This document shows positions 54,491 to 63,559 of a stretch of DNA of 64,000 nucleotides, one piece after another. Location: contig CANFCG010000008.1 in assembly GCA_947445115.1 (NCBI GenBank), forward strand, positions 1-64,000, read 5' to 3'. Below the pieces are notes generated by a model. That model was given only the letters and a program-made list of their open reading frames with translations, was not told where the DNA came from and made no database searches. This DNA is from Comamonadaceae bacterium. GTDB taxonomy: Bacteria > Pseudomonadota > Gammaproteobacteria > Burkholderiales > Burkholderiaceae_C. The translations under genes were made by a program, and so were the position numbers. The stretch's first letter is position 1, and each line of letters opens with the position of its first letter.

Positions 54491-55201
54491 TTAGGTTCTT
54501 TGTGGCAACAACGCTAAAAATTCACGGCGCAAATTAGGATCTTTCAAAAAACTACCACGCATGACCGAATTAATCATCTTGCTGTCCATATCCTTTACAC
54601 CGCGCCAATGCATGCAAAAGTGGCTGGCTTCCATCACCAGTGCAAGTCCGTTGGGCTGCGTGAGGTCCTGTATCAAGTCTGCCAACTGCACGACAGCTTC
54701 TTCTTGAATTTGCGGACGGTTCATGATCCATTCGGCAAGGCGCGCATATTTAGACAGGCCAATTACGTTGGTGTGCTCGTTGGGCATCACGCCAATCCAA
54801 ACCTTACCAATGACAGGGCAAAAATGATGGCTACACGCCGAACGCACGGTGATGGGTCCGACGATCATGAGTTCGTTTAAATGCCCAACGTTGGGGAACT
54901 CGGTCACCGCTGGAGCAGGAACGTAGCGGCCTTTAAACACTTCGTTCAGATACATTTTGGCGACGCGCCGCGCGGTGTTGTTGGTGTTGTGATCGCTCTC
55001 TAAATCGATCACCATGCTCTCTAGCACACCTTGCATTTTTTCGGTGACTTCATCCAGTAAAACAGACATTTCACCTTCGTTGATGAAGGCGGAAATGTTA
55101 TCGTTGGCGTGAAAGCGTTTTTTGCTCGCGACGATGCGTTCGCGAATTTTGACGGACATCGGCGTACCGACATCTACCAAGGAGTCATTGTTTTTTGTCA
55201 T
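54491..55201 (-). CDS. folE: GTP cyclohydrolase I
   Basis: First enzyme of folate/tetrahydropterin synthesis, 236 aa, a little longer than usual owing to an N-terminal extension. Zinc ligands: Cys/His in RSACSHHFCPV and Cys in HFCMHWRGV; GTP-binding IGLSKYARLAEW. It starts 7 bases after the rpoH stop; no clear Shine-Dalgarno. Confidence 0.96.
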   Translation of the reverse strand: MTKNNDSLVDVGTPMSVKIRERIVASKKRFHANDNISAFINEGEMSVLLDEVTEKMQGVLESMVIDLESDHNTNNTARRVAKMYLNEVFKGRYVPAPAVTEFPNVGHLNELMIVGPITVRSACSHHFCPVIGKVWIGVMPNEHTNVIGLSKYARLAEWIMNRPQIQEEAVVQLADLIQDLTQPNGLALVMEASHFCMHWRGVKDMDSKMINSVMRGSFLKDPNLRREFLALLPQRT

Positions 55202-55208
55202 GTATCTA

Positions 55209-56168
55209 TTATGCCGATAGTGTCGTTTTCATCTTCTTCATAGCTGCCACCTCAATCTGCCGAATGCGCTCAGCACTCACGCCGTACTCCGCCGCCAAAT
55301 CGTGCAGCGTCATGCCGCCCGTGCCGTTGTCGTTGACTTTGAGCCAACGCTCGGTCACGATGCGGCGGCTGCGCTCATCAAGCGCGGCTAGGGCACTGGC
55401 GACGCCGTCCGTTGCCATCGTATCGCGCTCGTTGTTCTCAAGCGTCTGTACAGGGTCAAAACGTTCGTCGCTCAAGTAGTGGATGGGGCCATAAGCTTCG
55501 TCTTCCCCGTCGGCACTTGTTGGGTCAATTACCACATCGCCACCCGACATGCGCCGCTCCATCTCGCGCACTTCTTCAGGTTTGACGTTGAGTTTTTTCG
55601 ACATGGCCGCTACGTCTTTGTTGCTCAGCGTCGTGCGCTCGGCAATGCCTGCGGTCTCAGCTCCTTCGGCGTGTAGTCCATACATTTCGTCACGCGCATC
55701 CGCAATCAGCGCTTGCTTCATCGAGCGTAAGTTGAAGAACAGCTTGCGCTGTCCTTTGGTAGTTGCCACTTTGACCATACGCCAGTTTTTGATGATGTAT
55801 TCGTGAATTTCGGCCTTAATCCAATGCATGGCGTAGCTGACCAAACGCACGCCCATTGTGGGGTCAAAGCGCTTGACGGCCTTCATGAGTCCGACATTAC
55901 CTTCTTGAATCAAGTCGGCGTGTGGCAAGCCATACCCGAGGTATTGGCGCGACACGGATACCACCACACGCAAGTGCGAAAGCACCAGCTTGCGAGCCGC
56001 TTCCAAATCACCGGACTCTTTGAGTGAGGCCGCAAATTGCTGCTCCTCTTCCAAGGTGAGCAACGGCAAGTTGTGGATTGCCGAGATATACGCTTCCAAA
56101 TTGCCCAGTGGCGGAATCAAACCCCAAGATTTAACGGGAGCGACGAGTGTGAGAGCTTGTGATGTCAT
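55209..56168 (-). CDS. rpoH: RNA polymerase sigma-32 (heat shock)
   Basis: 319 aa. Region 2 with LVLSHLRVVVSVSRQYLGYGL and DLIQEGNVGLMKAVKRFDP, the RpoH box QRKLFFNLR, and region 4 helix-turn-helix LHDLAAEYGVSAERIRQIE. AGGAG RBS. A perfect CIRCE element lies 41 bases upstream, so HrcA probably represses it. First gene of a packed run rpoH-folE-BLUF-eamA-nodIJ. Confidence 0.97.
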   Translation of the reverse strand: MTSQALTLVAPVKSWGLIPPLGNLEAYISAIHNLPLLTLEEEQQFAASLKESGDLEAARKLVLSHLRVVVSVSRQYLGYGLPHADLIQEGNVGLMKAVKRFDPTMGVRLVSYAMHWIKAEIHEYIIKNWRMVKVATTKGQRKLFFNLRSMKQALIADARDEMYGLHAEGAETAGIAERTTLSNKDVAAMSKKLNVKPEEVREMERRMSGGDVVIDPTSADGEDEAYGPIHYLSDERFDPVQTLENNERDTMATDGVASALAALDERSRRIVTERWLKVNDNGTGGMTLHDLAAEYGVSAERIRQIEVAAMKKMKTTLSA

Positions 56169-56208
56169 GGATTCTCCTAAAACATAAGTTACAAGGGAAA
56201 ACCCGATA

Positions 56209-56235
56209 TTAGCACTCTTCCGATGAGAGTGCTAA
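56209..56235. promoter_or_regulatory. CIRCE element (HrcA operator) upstream of rpoH
   Basis: TTAGCACTC-N9-GAGTGCTAA, an exact match to the CIRCE consensus with perfect 9-base arms and a 9-base spacer. It is located 41 bases before the rpoH start, with the Mpo1-like gene ending 16 bases beyond on the other side. Confidence 0.96.
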
Positions 56236-56251
56236 TAGCTTTACTGCATCT

Positions 56252-56686
56252 TTACCATTGGATTTTTAATCGGGTAAACAGCTTGGACAGCACAAACAGC
56301 GGTCCAACCCATAAATATTGAATATCTTCAAAGAAAGAGGGTTTTTTGCCCTCTAACTGGTGACCGATGAATTGCAAAATCCAAGCACCAATAAACACGG
56401 CTACCGAGACCGTGACTAATTGCGTTCCTAACGCCTGTATCCCCCACAGCATCACCGCTGACCATACGAGCATGGTGATTAAAAATATGGCGGACAGCCT
56501 GGCGTAGTAAATGAAACTGCCAGTCAAAAATACATACAGCACAAACGGATGGATGGCGTAGAGCAAGCCCGACAGGCTGAGCATGATGAGCGGTATGGCG
56601 ATGAAGTGAATCAGCTCGTTGGTGGGGTTTGTGTGGCTCTCGCCATAGTGGTTGATGAGGGTATCAACTCTGCGAATATCAGTCAT
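56252..56686 (-). CDS. DUF962/Mpo1-like membrane protein
   Basis: 144 aa, about four membrane segments. N-terminal His motif HYGESHTNPTNELIHFIAIPL and WILQFIGHQLEGKKPSF are typical of the DUF962 family; yeast Mpo1 is an iron-dependent 2-hydroxy-fatty-acid dioxygenase. Bacterial function is untested as far as I know. Begins 4 bases after the anti-sigma gene, so it is likely part of that operon. Confidence 0.85.
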   Translation of the reverse strand: MTDIRRVDTLINHYGESHTNPTNELIHFIAIPLIMLSLSGLLYAIHPFVLYVFLTGSFIYYARLSAIFLITMLVWSAVMLWGIQALGTQLVTVSVAVFIGAWILQFIGHQLEGKKPSFFEDIQYLWVGPLFVLSKLFTRLKIQW

Positions 56687-56690
56687 GAGG

Positions 56691-57422
56691 TTATTTCCAT
56701 TTCCAAAATTTGCCGCATAGGCCTCGGTAGATAAAAGCTTGGCTGGGTTTGCTGGGTGCGCTGCCGGTGGGCTCCATTGAAACAGCTAGCTCAGTTGCAG
56801 AGAAGAACACCGCCTCAGAAGGTTCAGCCAGCGCTATTGTGCTCCATTTTTCATTGGGGATTGCCGCTACGGGTGCGACTTGCCCCTCCTTATCGATACG
56901 CCATAAATAAAGCGTTTTCTCGGCAGGCAGCGCAGGCAATTTGGCTTGCTGAAGTTCGACAACCTTGCCTTGGCGTAGGCTGGATACGGTGAGACCTGCT
57001 TTGCCCTCTGGCGTCGCTAAAACGCCCACATAGCTTTCTGGTAGTACGGTTTGGCGCTGGCTCAGTGACTGCATTTGCCAGAGTACGGGGACTAAGCCGC
57101 CCACACCAAGGCCGATCACCATGGCACCTATCGGCAGCGGCATCAGTAGGCTCTGCCACCAAGCGCGCGTAGGCGCTGTCACCTTGGGGGCGAGTTGGGT
57201 TTGCTTGGCAATCGACTGCCAAAGCGCCGCCTTTGGCTCTAAGCTTGGTAAAGCCATATGCAGTGGGCTCAAGCGCTCAGACCAATCCGATACCGCTGCA
57301 GCAACGTTGGGGCGTGTTTGCATCACCACTTCGAAACGTGTGCGGGCACTGCCTTGGAGGGTGCCCAGCACGTAGCTGGATGCTAATTTGTCAACTAGGG
57401 ATGGATGCTCATGCCATTTCAT
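56691..57422 (-). CDS. Anti-sigma factor, RskA-like
   Basis: 243 aa. Cytoplasmic N-terminus (LASSYVLGTLQGSARTRFE), one membrane helix near residues 107-130 (IGAMVIGLGVGGLVPVLW) and a periplasmic RskA domain (LPAEKTLYLWRIDKEGQ). Start placed where it overlaps the sigma gene by 4 bases; a longer form would run far into it. It should hold the ECF sigma factor at the membrane. Confidence 0.88.
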   Translation of the reverse strand: MKWHEHPSLVDKLASSYVLGTLQGSARTRFEVVMQTRPNVAAAVSDWSERLSPLHMALPSLEPKAALWQSIAKQTQLAPKVTAPTRAWWQSLLMPLPIGAMVIGLGVGGLVPVLWQMQSLSQRQTVLPESYVGVLATPEGKAGLTVSSLRQGKVVELQQAKLPALPAEKTLYLWRIDKEGQVAPVAAIPNEKWSTIALAEPSEAVFFSATELAVSMEPTGSAPSKPSQAFIYRGLCGKFWKWK

Positions 57423-57988
57423 ATGTTGTTCTCCATGCAGCCTTTGAGTCGCACTAAGCTGCGGCGTGTCCAAGCTTTGACGGTACCCAGCGGACGGTGC
57501 ATCTGCTTTGCGATTTGAATATGCGTCAGTCCATCGTAAAAAGCGAGCAACATGGCTTGCCTAGGTTCGCCTTCCAACTGGCTCATGCATTCACCAAGCC
57601 TTGCCCCCTCTTGATTGGCTATCAGCTGCGGTAGTAGCGATGCAGATTCATCCACCGCGTCGTGCGAGTGCTCAGTGCCTTCGTCATCCATCCAGAGCAG
57701 CGGTGTCTCGGGTTTCTTTTTTCGCAGCGCATCAATGGCGCGGTTACGCGTCACCACACACAGCCACGCCAAACTCAAGTTTTGCCCCATCAAGCGTGGC
57801 AGCGATTCACTCCAAATTTTGATGAAGACTTCTTGCACGACATCTTCGGCGGCGGCGCGGTCTTGCAGCACCCGCCAAGCCACAGCCAGTAAGCGTTTGG
57901 CCGAGATCGCATAGAGCGACTTGAACGCCACTGCATCACGCAAGCTAATGCGTGATAGCAATCTTTCTATCTCTAGGCGTTCATCCAT
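57419..57988 (-). CDS. ECF sigma factor, SigK-like
   Basis: 189 aa. Region 2 DVVQEVFIKIWSESLP and VVTRNRAIDALRKKK; region 4 LTHIQIAKQMHRPLGTVKAWTRRSL. Overlaps the RskA-like anti-sigma gene. The secreted-protein gene lies 35 bases upstream on the same strand and is a likely target. Confidence 0.92.
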   Translation of the reverse strand: MDERLEIERLLSRISLRDAVAFKSLYAISAKRLLAVAWRVLQDRAAAEDVVQEVFIKIWSESLPRLMGQNLSLAWLCVVTRNRAIDALRKKKPETPLLWMDDEGTEHSHDAVDESASLLPQLIANQEGARLGECMSQLEGEPRQAMLLAFYDGLTHIQIAKQMHRPLGTVKAWTRRSLVRLKGCMENNI

Positions 57989-58023
57989 GCAGTCGATACT
58001 ACCGCACCAGCCACGTATCAATA

Positions 58024-58377
58024 TTATTTGACAATGTGCCAAACGCCTGCTTTGCCGTCGCCGTTACGATCGCCAGCCTTAGTATCGCCCACAAAGTAAT
58101 ACAGTGGCTTGCCTTTAACTGTCCATTGGCGCGTGCCATTGGCATCAATCACGCCGAAATCACCTTTTGCAGCTGCGCCTGCTGGTGCCGCATAAGTTGG
58201 CCAGTTGACCAAGCATGGGCCAGCGCAATTGCTTTTGTTAGCTTCGTCTTTGTCAAAAGTGTAGACCGCGCGGCCAGCGGCATCGGCCAGTGCACCATCT
58301 TTCATGACGGGCTGCGCTTGCACGCTAACGGCAAGCAAGGCTAGGACGGCGGAGGCTAAAAGAGTCTTTGTATTCAT
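58024..58377 (-). CDS. Secreted COG4315-type repeat protein (lipoprotein_15 family)
   Basis: 117 aa. Signal peptide ending near AVSVQAQP without a lipobox, so soluble periplasmic. Two copies of the family's short unit: AVYTFDKDEANKSNCAGPCLVNWP and PLYYFVGDTKAGDRNGDG ending GVWHIVK. Function of the family is unknown. First gene of the secreted protein-ECF sigma-anti-sigma-DUF962 cluster. Confidence 0.87.
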   Translation of the reverse strand: MNTKTLLASAVLALLAVSVQAQPVMKDGALADAAGRAVYTFDKDEANKSNCAGPCLVNWPTYAAPAGAAAKGDFGVIDANGTRQWTVKGKPLYYFVGDTKAGDRNGDGKAGVWHIVK

Positions 58378-58478
58378 GATGCAAGTTCCTTAAAAGTTGA
58401 TAGAGCGCAAAATCGCGTTCTGGCTATAGAACGAGGCAACTTTTGGTTTGGATGCAGCAGATGAAAAATATTTAGTAT

Positions 58479-59390
58479 TCAACTAAAAAGTGCTTCGGAA
58501 AATTCTCTGGCATCGAACGGCTGTAAGTCTTCCAGAGCTTCACCTACGCCAATAAAGTAGACTTTTGGTACATTCGGCAATAGTGCGATTGCTGCTAGCA
58601 CGCCGCCTTTGGCTGTGCCGTCTAGCTTGGTAATGATGACGCCGGTCACGCCGATGGCGGCATCAAATGCTTGAAGCTGCACGAGCGCGTTTTGCCCCGT
58701 ATTGCCATCCAACACCAAGATGACTTCGTGTGGAGCAGAAAAGTCGGCTTTTTGAATGACCCGTTTGATCTTTGTCAGCTCCGCCATGAGGTGTGCTTGC
58801 GTGGGCAGGCGTCCTGCCGTGTCTGCAATCACAAGGCTTGCACCTCGTGCCTTGCCAGCCATCACCGCGTCGTAGCACACGCTGGACGGGTCAGCACCTT
58901 CTTGGCTAATGATTTCGACTTTGCTGCTTCCCAGTTTGTTTCTGTCAGCCCACACAGCAAGCTGTTCGCGTGCGGCGGCGCGGAAGGTGTCAGCGGCTGC
59001 GAGCAACACCGATGCACCTTGGTTTGCAAAATGCCAAGTGAGTTTGCCGATGCTGGTGGTTTTGCCAGCGCCGTTGACGCCTGCCACCATCATCACAGTA
59101 GGCTGCAAGGCCAATACCAGCTTGCCTTGCAGCGGAGTCAATAAATCCGTCATAGCATCAATGAGTAGAGCTTTGACCTGGTTGGAATCACTGGCTTTGG
59201 TCGCTTTGACGCGGGCTTTGAGGTCGTTTAAAAGATGCGTCGTTGCCGCCACGCCTGCATCGCTCATCAAGAGTGCGGCCTCTAACTCTTCATACAAGTC
59301 GTCATTAATTTTTTTGCCCGTAAAGACTTCGCTAATGGCACGATTGGTTTTTTTAAGGCCGTTTTTGAGTTTGGAGAAAAAAGAAATCAT
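58479..59390 (-). CDS. ftsY: Signal recognition particle receptor FtsY
   Basis: 303 aa, lacking the long acidic A domain of E. coli FtsY. NG domain: GVNGAGKTTSIGKL (G1), DTFRAAAREQL, DTAGRLPTQ (G3), TKLDGTAKGG (G4). Start set at MISFFSKLKNGLKKT, an amphipathic membrane-targeting helix. It directly follows pth on the same strand. Confidence 0.96.
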   Translation of the reverse strand: MISFFSKLKNGLKKTNRAISEVFTGKKINDDLYEELEAALLMSDAGVAATTHLLNDLKARVKATKASDSNQVKALLIDAMTDLLTPLQGKLVLALQPTVMMVAGVNGAGKTTSIGKLTWHFANQGASVLLAAADTFRAAAREQLAVWADRNKLGSSKVEIISQEGADPSSVCYDAVMAGKARGASLVIADTAGRLPTQAHLMAELTKIKRVIQKADFSAPHEVILVLDGNTGQNALVQLQAFDAAIGVTGVIITKLDGTAKGGVLAAIALLPNVPKVYFIGVGEALEDLQPFDAREFSEALFS

Positions 59391-59400
59391 GAGCCGAATC

Positions 59401-60024
59401 TTATGCGCGCTGCGCAGTGTCTGCACTTATTGCTTTGGGTGGTTTGGGCTCTTTGGGCTTGGTGTGGACGAGCTTAGTCGCTGCCTCCATGTCACCCGAG
59501 AGCAATAGTGGCGAGGCCTCCAAGCTTTTTGCTATTGCAATGTGAATCGCTTCGCGGTGCTCTTGCATGGGCTTTTGCAGCACCCAATTAATGACTTCTT
59601 CGCGCACGCCAGGGTGTCCCACGCCAATGCGCAATCGCCAGTAATCCGATGATCCGAGTTTGGCGTGAATGTCGCGCAGGCCGTTGTGTCCAGCATGCCC
59701 ACCGCCAAATTTCATTTTGATTTGTCCTGGGGGAATGTCGAGCTCGTCGTGAATGACCAAGATCTCTTCAGGCTTGATTTTGTAGAAGTTAGCCAAAGCA
59801 CCAACTGACTGCCCCGACAAGTTCATAAAAGTTTGCGGCTCCAAAAGCCAAAAGGCTTGTCCGCTCGAGTTGCCTCGGGCGACCAAGCCTTTGTAAGCTC
59901 TGTCCGAGTTAAGTGTTAGCTTTTGTTTGGCTGCCAAGGCTTCAAGCCACCAGAAACCCGCGTTATGACGGGTTCCTTCGTACTCAACGCCTGGGTTGCC
60001 AAGGCCAACAAATAACTTAATCAC
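59401..60024 (-). CDS. pth: Peptidyl-tRNA hydrolase
   Basis: 207 aa. Catalytic His in [11 protein letters not shown], plus [13 protein letters not shown] and [24 protein letters not shown]. The last about 20 residues are a Lys/Pro-rich tail ([10 protein letters not shown]). Follows rplY, the usual prs-rplY-pth order. Confidence 0.97.
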   Translation of the reverse strand: MIKLFVGLGNPGVEYEGTRHNAGFWWLEALAAKQKLTLNSDRAYKGLVARGNSSGQAFWLLEPQTFMNLSGQSVGALANFYKIKPEEILVIHDELDIPPGQIKMKFGGGHAGHNGLRDIHAKLGSSDYWRLRIGVGHPGVREEVINWVLQKPMQEHREAIHIAIAKSLEASPLLLSGDMEAATKLVHTKPKEPKPPKAISADTAQRA

Positions 60025-60033
60025 AGGACGTGA

Positions 60034-60672
60034 TTATTTTTTAGCAGGAGCTTTCTTAGCGGGAGCACCTTTGCCAGCAGCAGGCGCAGCGTCAGCGGCT
60101 GGCGCTTCTTCAACAGCTTGCACCACTACGGACACGATGACTGGATCGTTGGTTCCGCGCTTGATGACTTTCACGCCTTTTGGCATTGTGAGGTCAGATG
60201 CGTGGAGCGAAACGCCTTTGGTCAAAGCGCTCAAATCAACGGCGATGAACTCTGGCAGATCAGCTGGCGAGCAAGTGATCTGCAGCTCGTTAATCACGTG
60301 TGTGATTAAGCAGTTGTCAGTTTTGAACGCAGGTGATGTTTCTTGACCCGAGAAGTGCAACGGCACTTTCATGGTGAGCTTAGTGCCAACTTCAACGCGC
60401 TGGAAGTCGATGTGTAACACGAGCTGGCGGAAGGGGTGCATTTGCACGTTACGCAGCAATACTTTGCTAGTCGTGCCATTGATTTCCATGTCCAAAATCG
60501 AAGCGTGAAATGCTTCTTTCTTCAGTGCGTGCCACAAATCATTGTGGTCCAGCTCGATTTGGGCTGGGGCGGTCTCGCCACCATAAACAATAGCTGGCGT
60601 ACGGCCAGTAATGCGGAGACGGCGGCTCGCACCCGTGCCCTGCTTGGAGCGCTCAAAAGCGGTAAATTTCAT
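60034..60672 (-). CDS. rplY: 50S ribosomal protein L25 (Ctc/TL5 form)
   Basis: 212 aa, two-domain L25 that binds 5S rRNA. N-terminal [16 protein letters not shown] and [16 protein letters not shown]-terminal TL5 domain; then an Ala/Lys-rich tail [13 protein letters not shown]. Sits between prs and pth. Confidence 0.97.
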   Translation of the reverse strand: MKFTAFERSKQGTGASRRLRITGRTPAIVYGGETAPAQIELDHNDLWHALKKEAFHASILDMEINGTTSKVLLRNVQMHPFRQLVLHIDFQRVEVGTKLTMKVPLHFSGQETSPAFKTDNCLITHVINELQITCSPADLPEFIAVDLSALTKGVSLHASDLTMPKGVKVIKRGTNDPVIVSVVVQAVEEAPAADAAPAAGKGAPAKKAPAKK

Positions 60673-60783
60673 AATGTTCTTCTTCTAAAAGTTAAGGTTA
60701 ACGAATTAACGTAAATATTCAAAATCCACCGCGACCAGTGTGATTTTGCTTGTCTAGCTCCAGGTCCAAAACAGCACCAGCAC

Positions 60784-61761
60784 TTAAAAAAGCGTGGGCG
60801 CGTCTTGCTCCGAGAACAAACTCATGACCGACTCGCCTTTGGCCATCCTCTGGATGGTTTCAGCCATCAGCGGGGCAACCGAGACTTGCCTAATTTTTTT
60901 GCAGGCTTTAGCAGCCTCAGATAGCGGGATTGTATTGGTGACAACGACTTCATCTAATGCAGATCCATCAATACGCTCAATAGCAGGGCCTGAAAAAATT
61001 GCATGCGTGCAATAGGCGTAAACCTGCTTCGCGCCGCGCTCTTTCAGCACTTCAGCCGCTTTAACAAGCGTACCCGCTGTGTCAATCATGTCGTCCATAA
61101 TGACGCAATTACGACCTTCAATTTCGCCAATCACGTGCATCACCTCACTCACGTTCGCCTTTGGACGGCGCTTGTCAATGATGGCCAAATCGCAATTGAG
61201 TTGTTTAGCTAGCGCACGGGCGCGAACCACACCGCCGACATCGGGCGATACCACGATCAAGTCTTGATAGTTTTTGGCACGAAGGTCGGCCAGCAGCACG
61301 GGTGACGCGTAAATATTGTCGACGGAAATATCAAAAAAACCTTGAATTTGGTCAGCGTGCAAATCCATGGTCAACACATGATCAACACCGACAGTCTCTA
61401 ACAAGTTGGCAATTACTTTGGCCGAAATGGGCACGCGGCTTGAGCGTGGACGGCGATCTTGCCGTGCATAGCCAAAGTAAGGGATGATCGCTGTGATTCG
61501 CTCGGCAGAAGAGCGCTTGAGTGCGTCCACCATGATGAGCAATTCCATCACGTTTTCGTTGGTCGGAGCGCAGGTCGATTGCACGACAAACACATCACGT
61601 GCACGAACGTTTTGTTTAATTTCAACAGTAACTTCGCCGTCCGAGAAACGCCCGACATCGGCAGCGCCTAGCTTGGTGCCAAGGCATTTGGCTACTTCTG
61701 CAGCGAGTTCGGGGTTGGCATTACCCGTAAAAACCAAAAAATCTGGATGGTGGCTTGACAT
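60784..61761 (-). CDS. prs: Ribose-phosphate pyrophosphokinase
   Basis: Makes PRPP for nucleotide, His and Trp synthesis. 325 aa. [28 protein letters not shown] loop [18 protein letters not shown] and [13 protein letters not shown]. Follows tRNA-Gln on the same strand; purH and hisA in this window use its product pathway. Confidence 0.98.
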   Translation of the reverse strand: MSSHHPDFLVFTGNANPELAAEVAKCLGTKLGAADVGRFSDGEVTVEIKQNVRARDVFVVQSTCAPTNENVMELLIMVDALKRSSAERITAIIPYFGYARQDRRPRSSRVPISAKVIANLLETVGVDHVLTMDLHADQIQGFFDISVDNIYASPVLLADLRAKNYQDLIVVSPDVGGVVRARALAKQLNCDLAIIDKRRPKANVSEVMHVIGEIEGRNCVIMDDMIDTAGTLVKAAEVLKERGAKQVYAYCTHAIFSGPAIERIDGSALDEVVVTNTIPLSEAAKACKKIRQVSVAPLMAETIQRMAKGESVMSLFSEQDAPTLF

Positions 61762-61814
61762 AGCAGATCGGGTAAGTAGTTGACGAAATCGGTAGCTAAA
61801 TGGCAGCTAAAACG

Positions 61815-61891
61815 TGGCAGGGGTGGAAGGACTCGAACCTTCGGATGCTGGAATCAAAATCCAGTGCCTTAACCAACTTGGCGACACCCCT
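61815..61891 (-). tRNA. tRNA-Gln (TTG)
   Basis: A 77-base minus-strand tRNA; acceptor AGGGGTG/CACCCCT, anticodon TTG in the loop ATTTTGATT, T-arm GGTTCGAGTCC and encoded CCA. Its first two bases form part of the ispE stop codon, so it is probably cut from an ispE-prs transcript. Confidence 0.95.
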
Positions 61892-62789
61892 ACGGTGCAA
61901 TTCTGCTGCAAATCCTACAAATCCAACCAGCTGGTAAGCTGGGCGCAGTCGTTAGATCATAAAAATCTGGAATCGGCGCAAAAACCGCACTTCCTGACCC
62001 CGTCATTCTGCCAATAAGTCCTTGGGTTTTAAACCACGATAGCGCGGTCGGTATATCAGGACATATCTGCAGTGCAACTGGCTGCAAATCATTGCAGCCA
62101 AATGGCTCTAAATACTGCTGCGAGGCGTTTGATTCAGTCCATGCAGCAAAGCCTTCGATTGTAGCAGTTTTTGTGTTTCTAGCCAAATTCGGAGAGTTAA
62201 AAACATCAGGTGTAGACACACCACTAGGCGGTTTGATGACCAAAAACTTGGATGCAATGGGCATTTTTGAGAGATTAATCGGGGTGATTTCCTCCCCAAT
62301 GCCCTCGACCCAAGCATCCTGCTCATACAAAAAGAAAGGTACATCTGCGCCCAAAGTCACGCCAATGGCGGCCAATTGATCGAGCGAGAGACCCGTTTGC
62401 CAGAGTTCGTTCAAAGCCAGTAGTGTGGTGGCTGCATCAGAGGAGCCGCCGCCCATGCCCGCTTCGGATGGAATGCGTTTTTCTAGCGCGATGTGCGCCC
62501 CCAGATGACCTCGAAAAGCCACGCCCGTATGAGACTTCAAGGCCATCGCTGCACGAACGGATAGATCAATGTCAGGCAATGGTTTGCCCATTTTATTTAA
62601 ATCGTTCGTGCGGGTGATACATCCATCGTCAGTCAATTCAAAGCGCAGCGTATCAAACCAGTCGATGCGCATAAAAACCGATTGCAGTAAGTGGTAGCCA
62701 TCCTCTCGTCGCCCCGTGATGTGCAAAAACAGGTTTAGCTTGGCGGGGGCTTGGCGCGTAATGGTTTTTTGCGAGATGTGTGTTGGCAT
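61890..62789 (-). CDS. ispE: 4-diphosphocytidyl-2-C-methyl-D-erythritol kinase
   Basis: GHMP kinase of the MEP pathway, 299 aa. [20 protein letters not shown] at the N-terminus, ATP loop [18 protein letters not shown]-terminal [16 protein letters not shown]. Its TAG stop uses the first two bases of tRNA-Gln. Conserved upstream neighbour of tRNA-Gln and prs. Confidence 0.97.
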   Translation of the reverse strand: MPTHISQKTITRQAPAKLNLFLHITGRREDGYHLLQSVFMRIDWFDTLRFELTDDGCITRTNDLNKMGKPLPDIDLSVRAAMALKSHTGVAFRGHLGAHIALEKRIPSEAGMGGGSSDAATTLLALNELWQTGLSLDQLAAIGVTLGADVPFFLYEQDAWVEGIGEEITPINLSKMPIASKFLVIKPPSGVSTPDVFNSPNLARNTKTATIEGFAAWTESNASQQYLEPFGCNDLQPVALQICPDIPTALSWFKTQGLIGRMTGSGSAVFAPIPDFYDLTTAPSLPAGWICRICSRIAP

Positions 62790-62840
62790 TTAAAATTGGC
62801 GGGCAGACTCCCCGCATTCACTTTTATTTTGATCTCGATT

Positions 62841-63536
62841 ATGTACAAACTCGTTCTCATTCGTCACGGCGAATCCACTTGGAATCTTGAAAACCGCTTT
62901 ACGGGCTGGACAGATGTCGATCTGACTCCTGTTGGCCTAGAGCAAGCCAAAGCTGCTGGCCGTGCTTTGAAAGCGGAAGGCTTTGACTTTGACGTCACCT
63001 ACACCAGCGTCTTAAAACGTGCGATTCGCACACTATGGCATACCTTGGATGAAATGGATAGAACGTGGCTTCCAATGGTACACAGCTGGCGACTGAACGA
63101 GCGCCACTACGGCGGCTTGCAAGGTCTCAATAAAGCGGAAACGGCAAAAAAATATGGCGATGAGCAAGTGCTGGTGTGGCGCAGAAGTTATGACACGCCA
63201 CCGCCCGTGCTGGATGTAAACGACCCACGAAGCGAGCGCGGCGACGTGCGCTACGCCAAGCTAAAACCCGAGCAGATTCCGCTCACCGAGTGCCTAAAAG
63301 ACACCGTCCAGCGCGTGATGCCGCTATGGGAAGAATCCATCGCGCCCGCGATCAAGGCAGGCAAGCGCGTGGTGATTGCGGCGCATGGCAACTCTATCCG
63401 CGCACTAGTCAAATATCTGGACAACGTGTCGGATAACGACATCGTGGGCGTGAATATCCCGAACGGCAATCCGCTGGTTTATGAGTTGGATGAAAACTTG
63501 AAACCGCTAGGGAAGCGGTATTTGTTGTCCCTATGA
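62841..63536 (+). CDS. gpmA: 2,3-bisphosphoglycerate-dependent phosphoglycerate mutase
   Basis: Glycolytic 3-PG/2-PG interconversion, 231 aa, slightly shorter than E. coli (250). Phospho-His H9 in [34 protein letters not shown] and [14 protein letters not shown] with the second His. Start set at [12 protein letters not shown]; a longer frame overlaps ispE. Divergent from ispE by 51 bases. Confidence 0.96.
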   Translation: MYKLVLIRHGESTWNLENRFTGWTDVDLTPVGLEQAKAAGRALKAEGFDFDVTYTSVLKRAIRTLWHTLDEMDRTWLPMVHSWRLNERHYGGLQGLNKAETAKKYGDEQVLVWRRSYDTPPPVLDVNDPRSERGDVRYAKLKPEQIPLTECLKDTVQRVMPLWEESIAPAIKAGKRVVIAAHGNSIRALVKYLDNVSDNDIVGVNIPNGNPLVYELDENLKPLGKRYLLSL

Positions 63537-63559
63537 AATAGGGGCTCTTCGGTTTTGAG

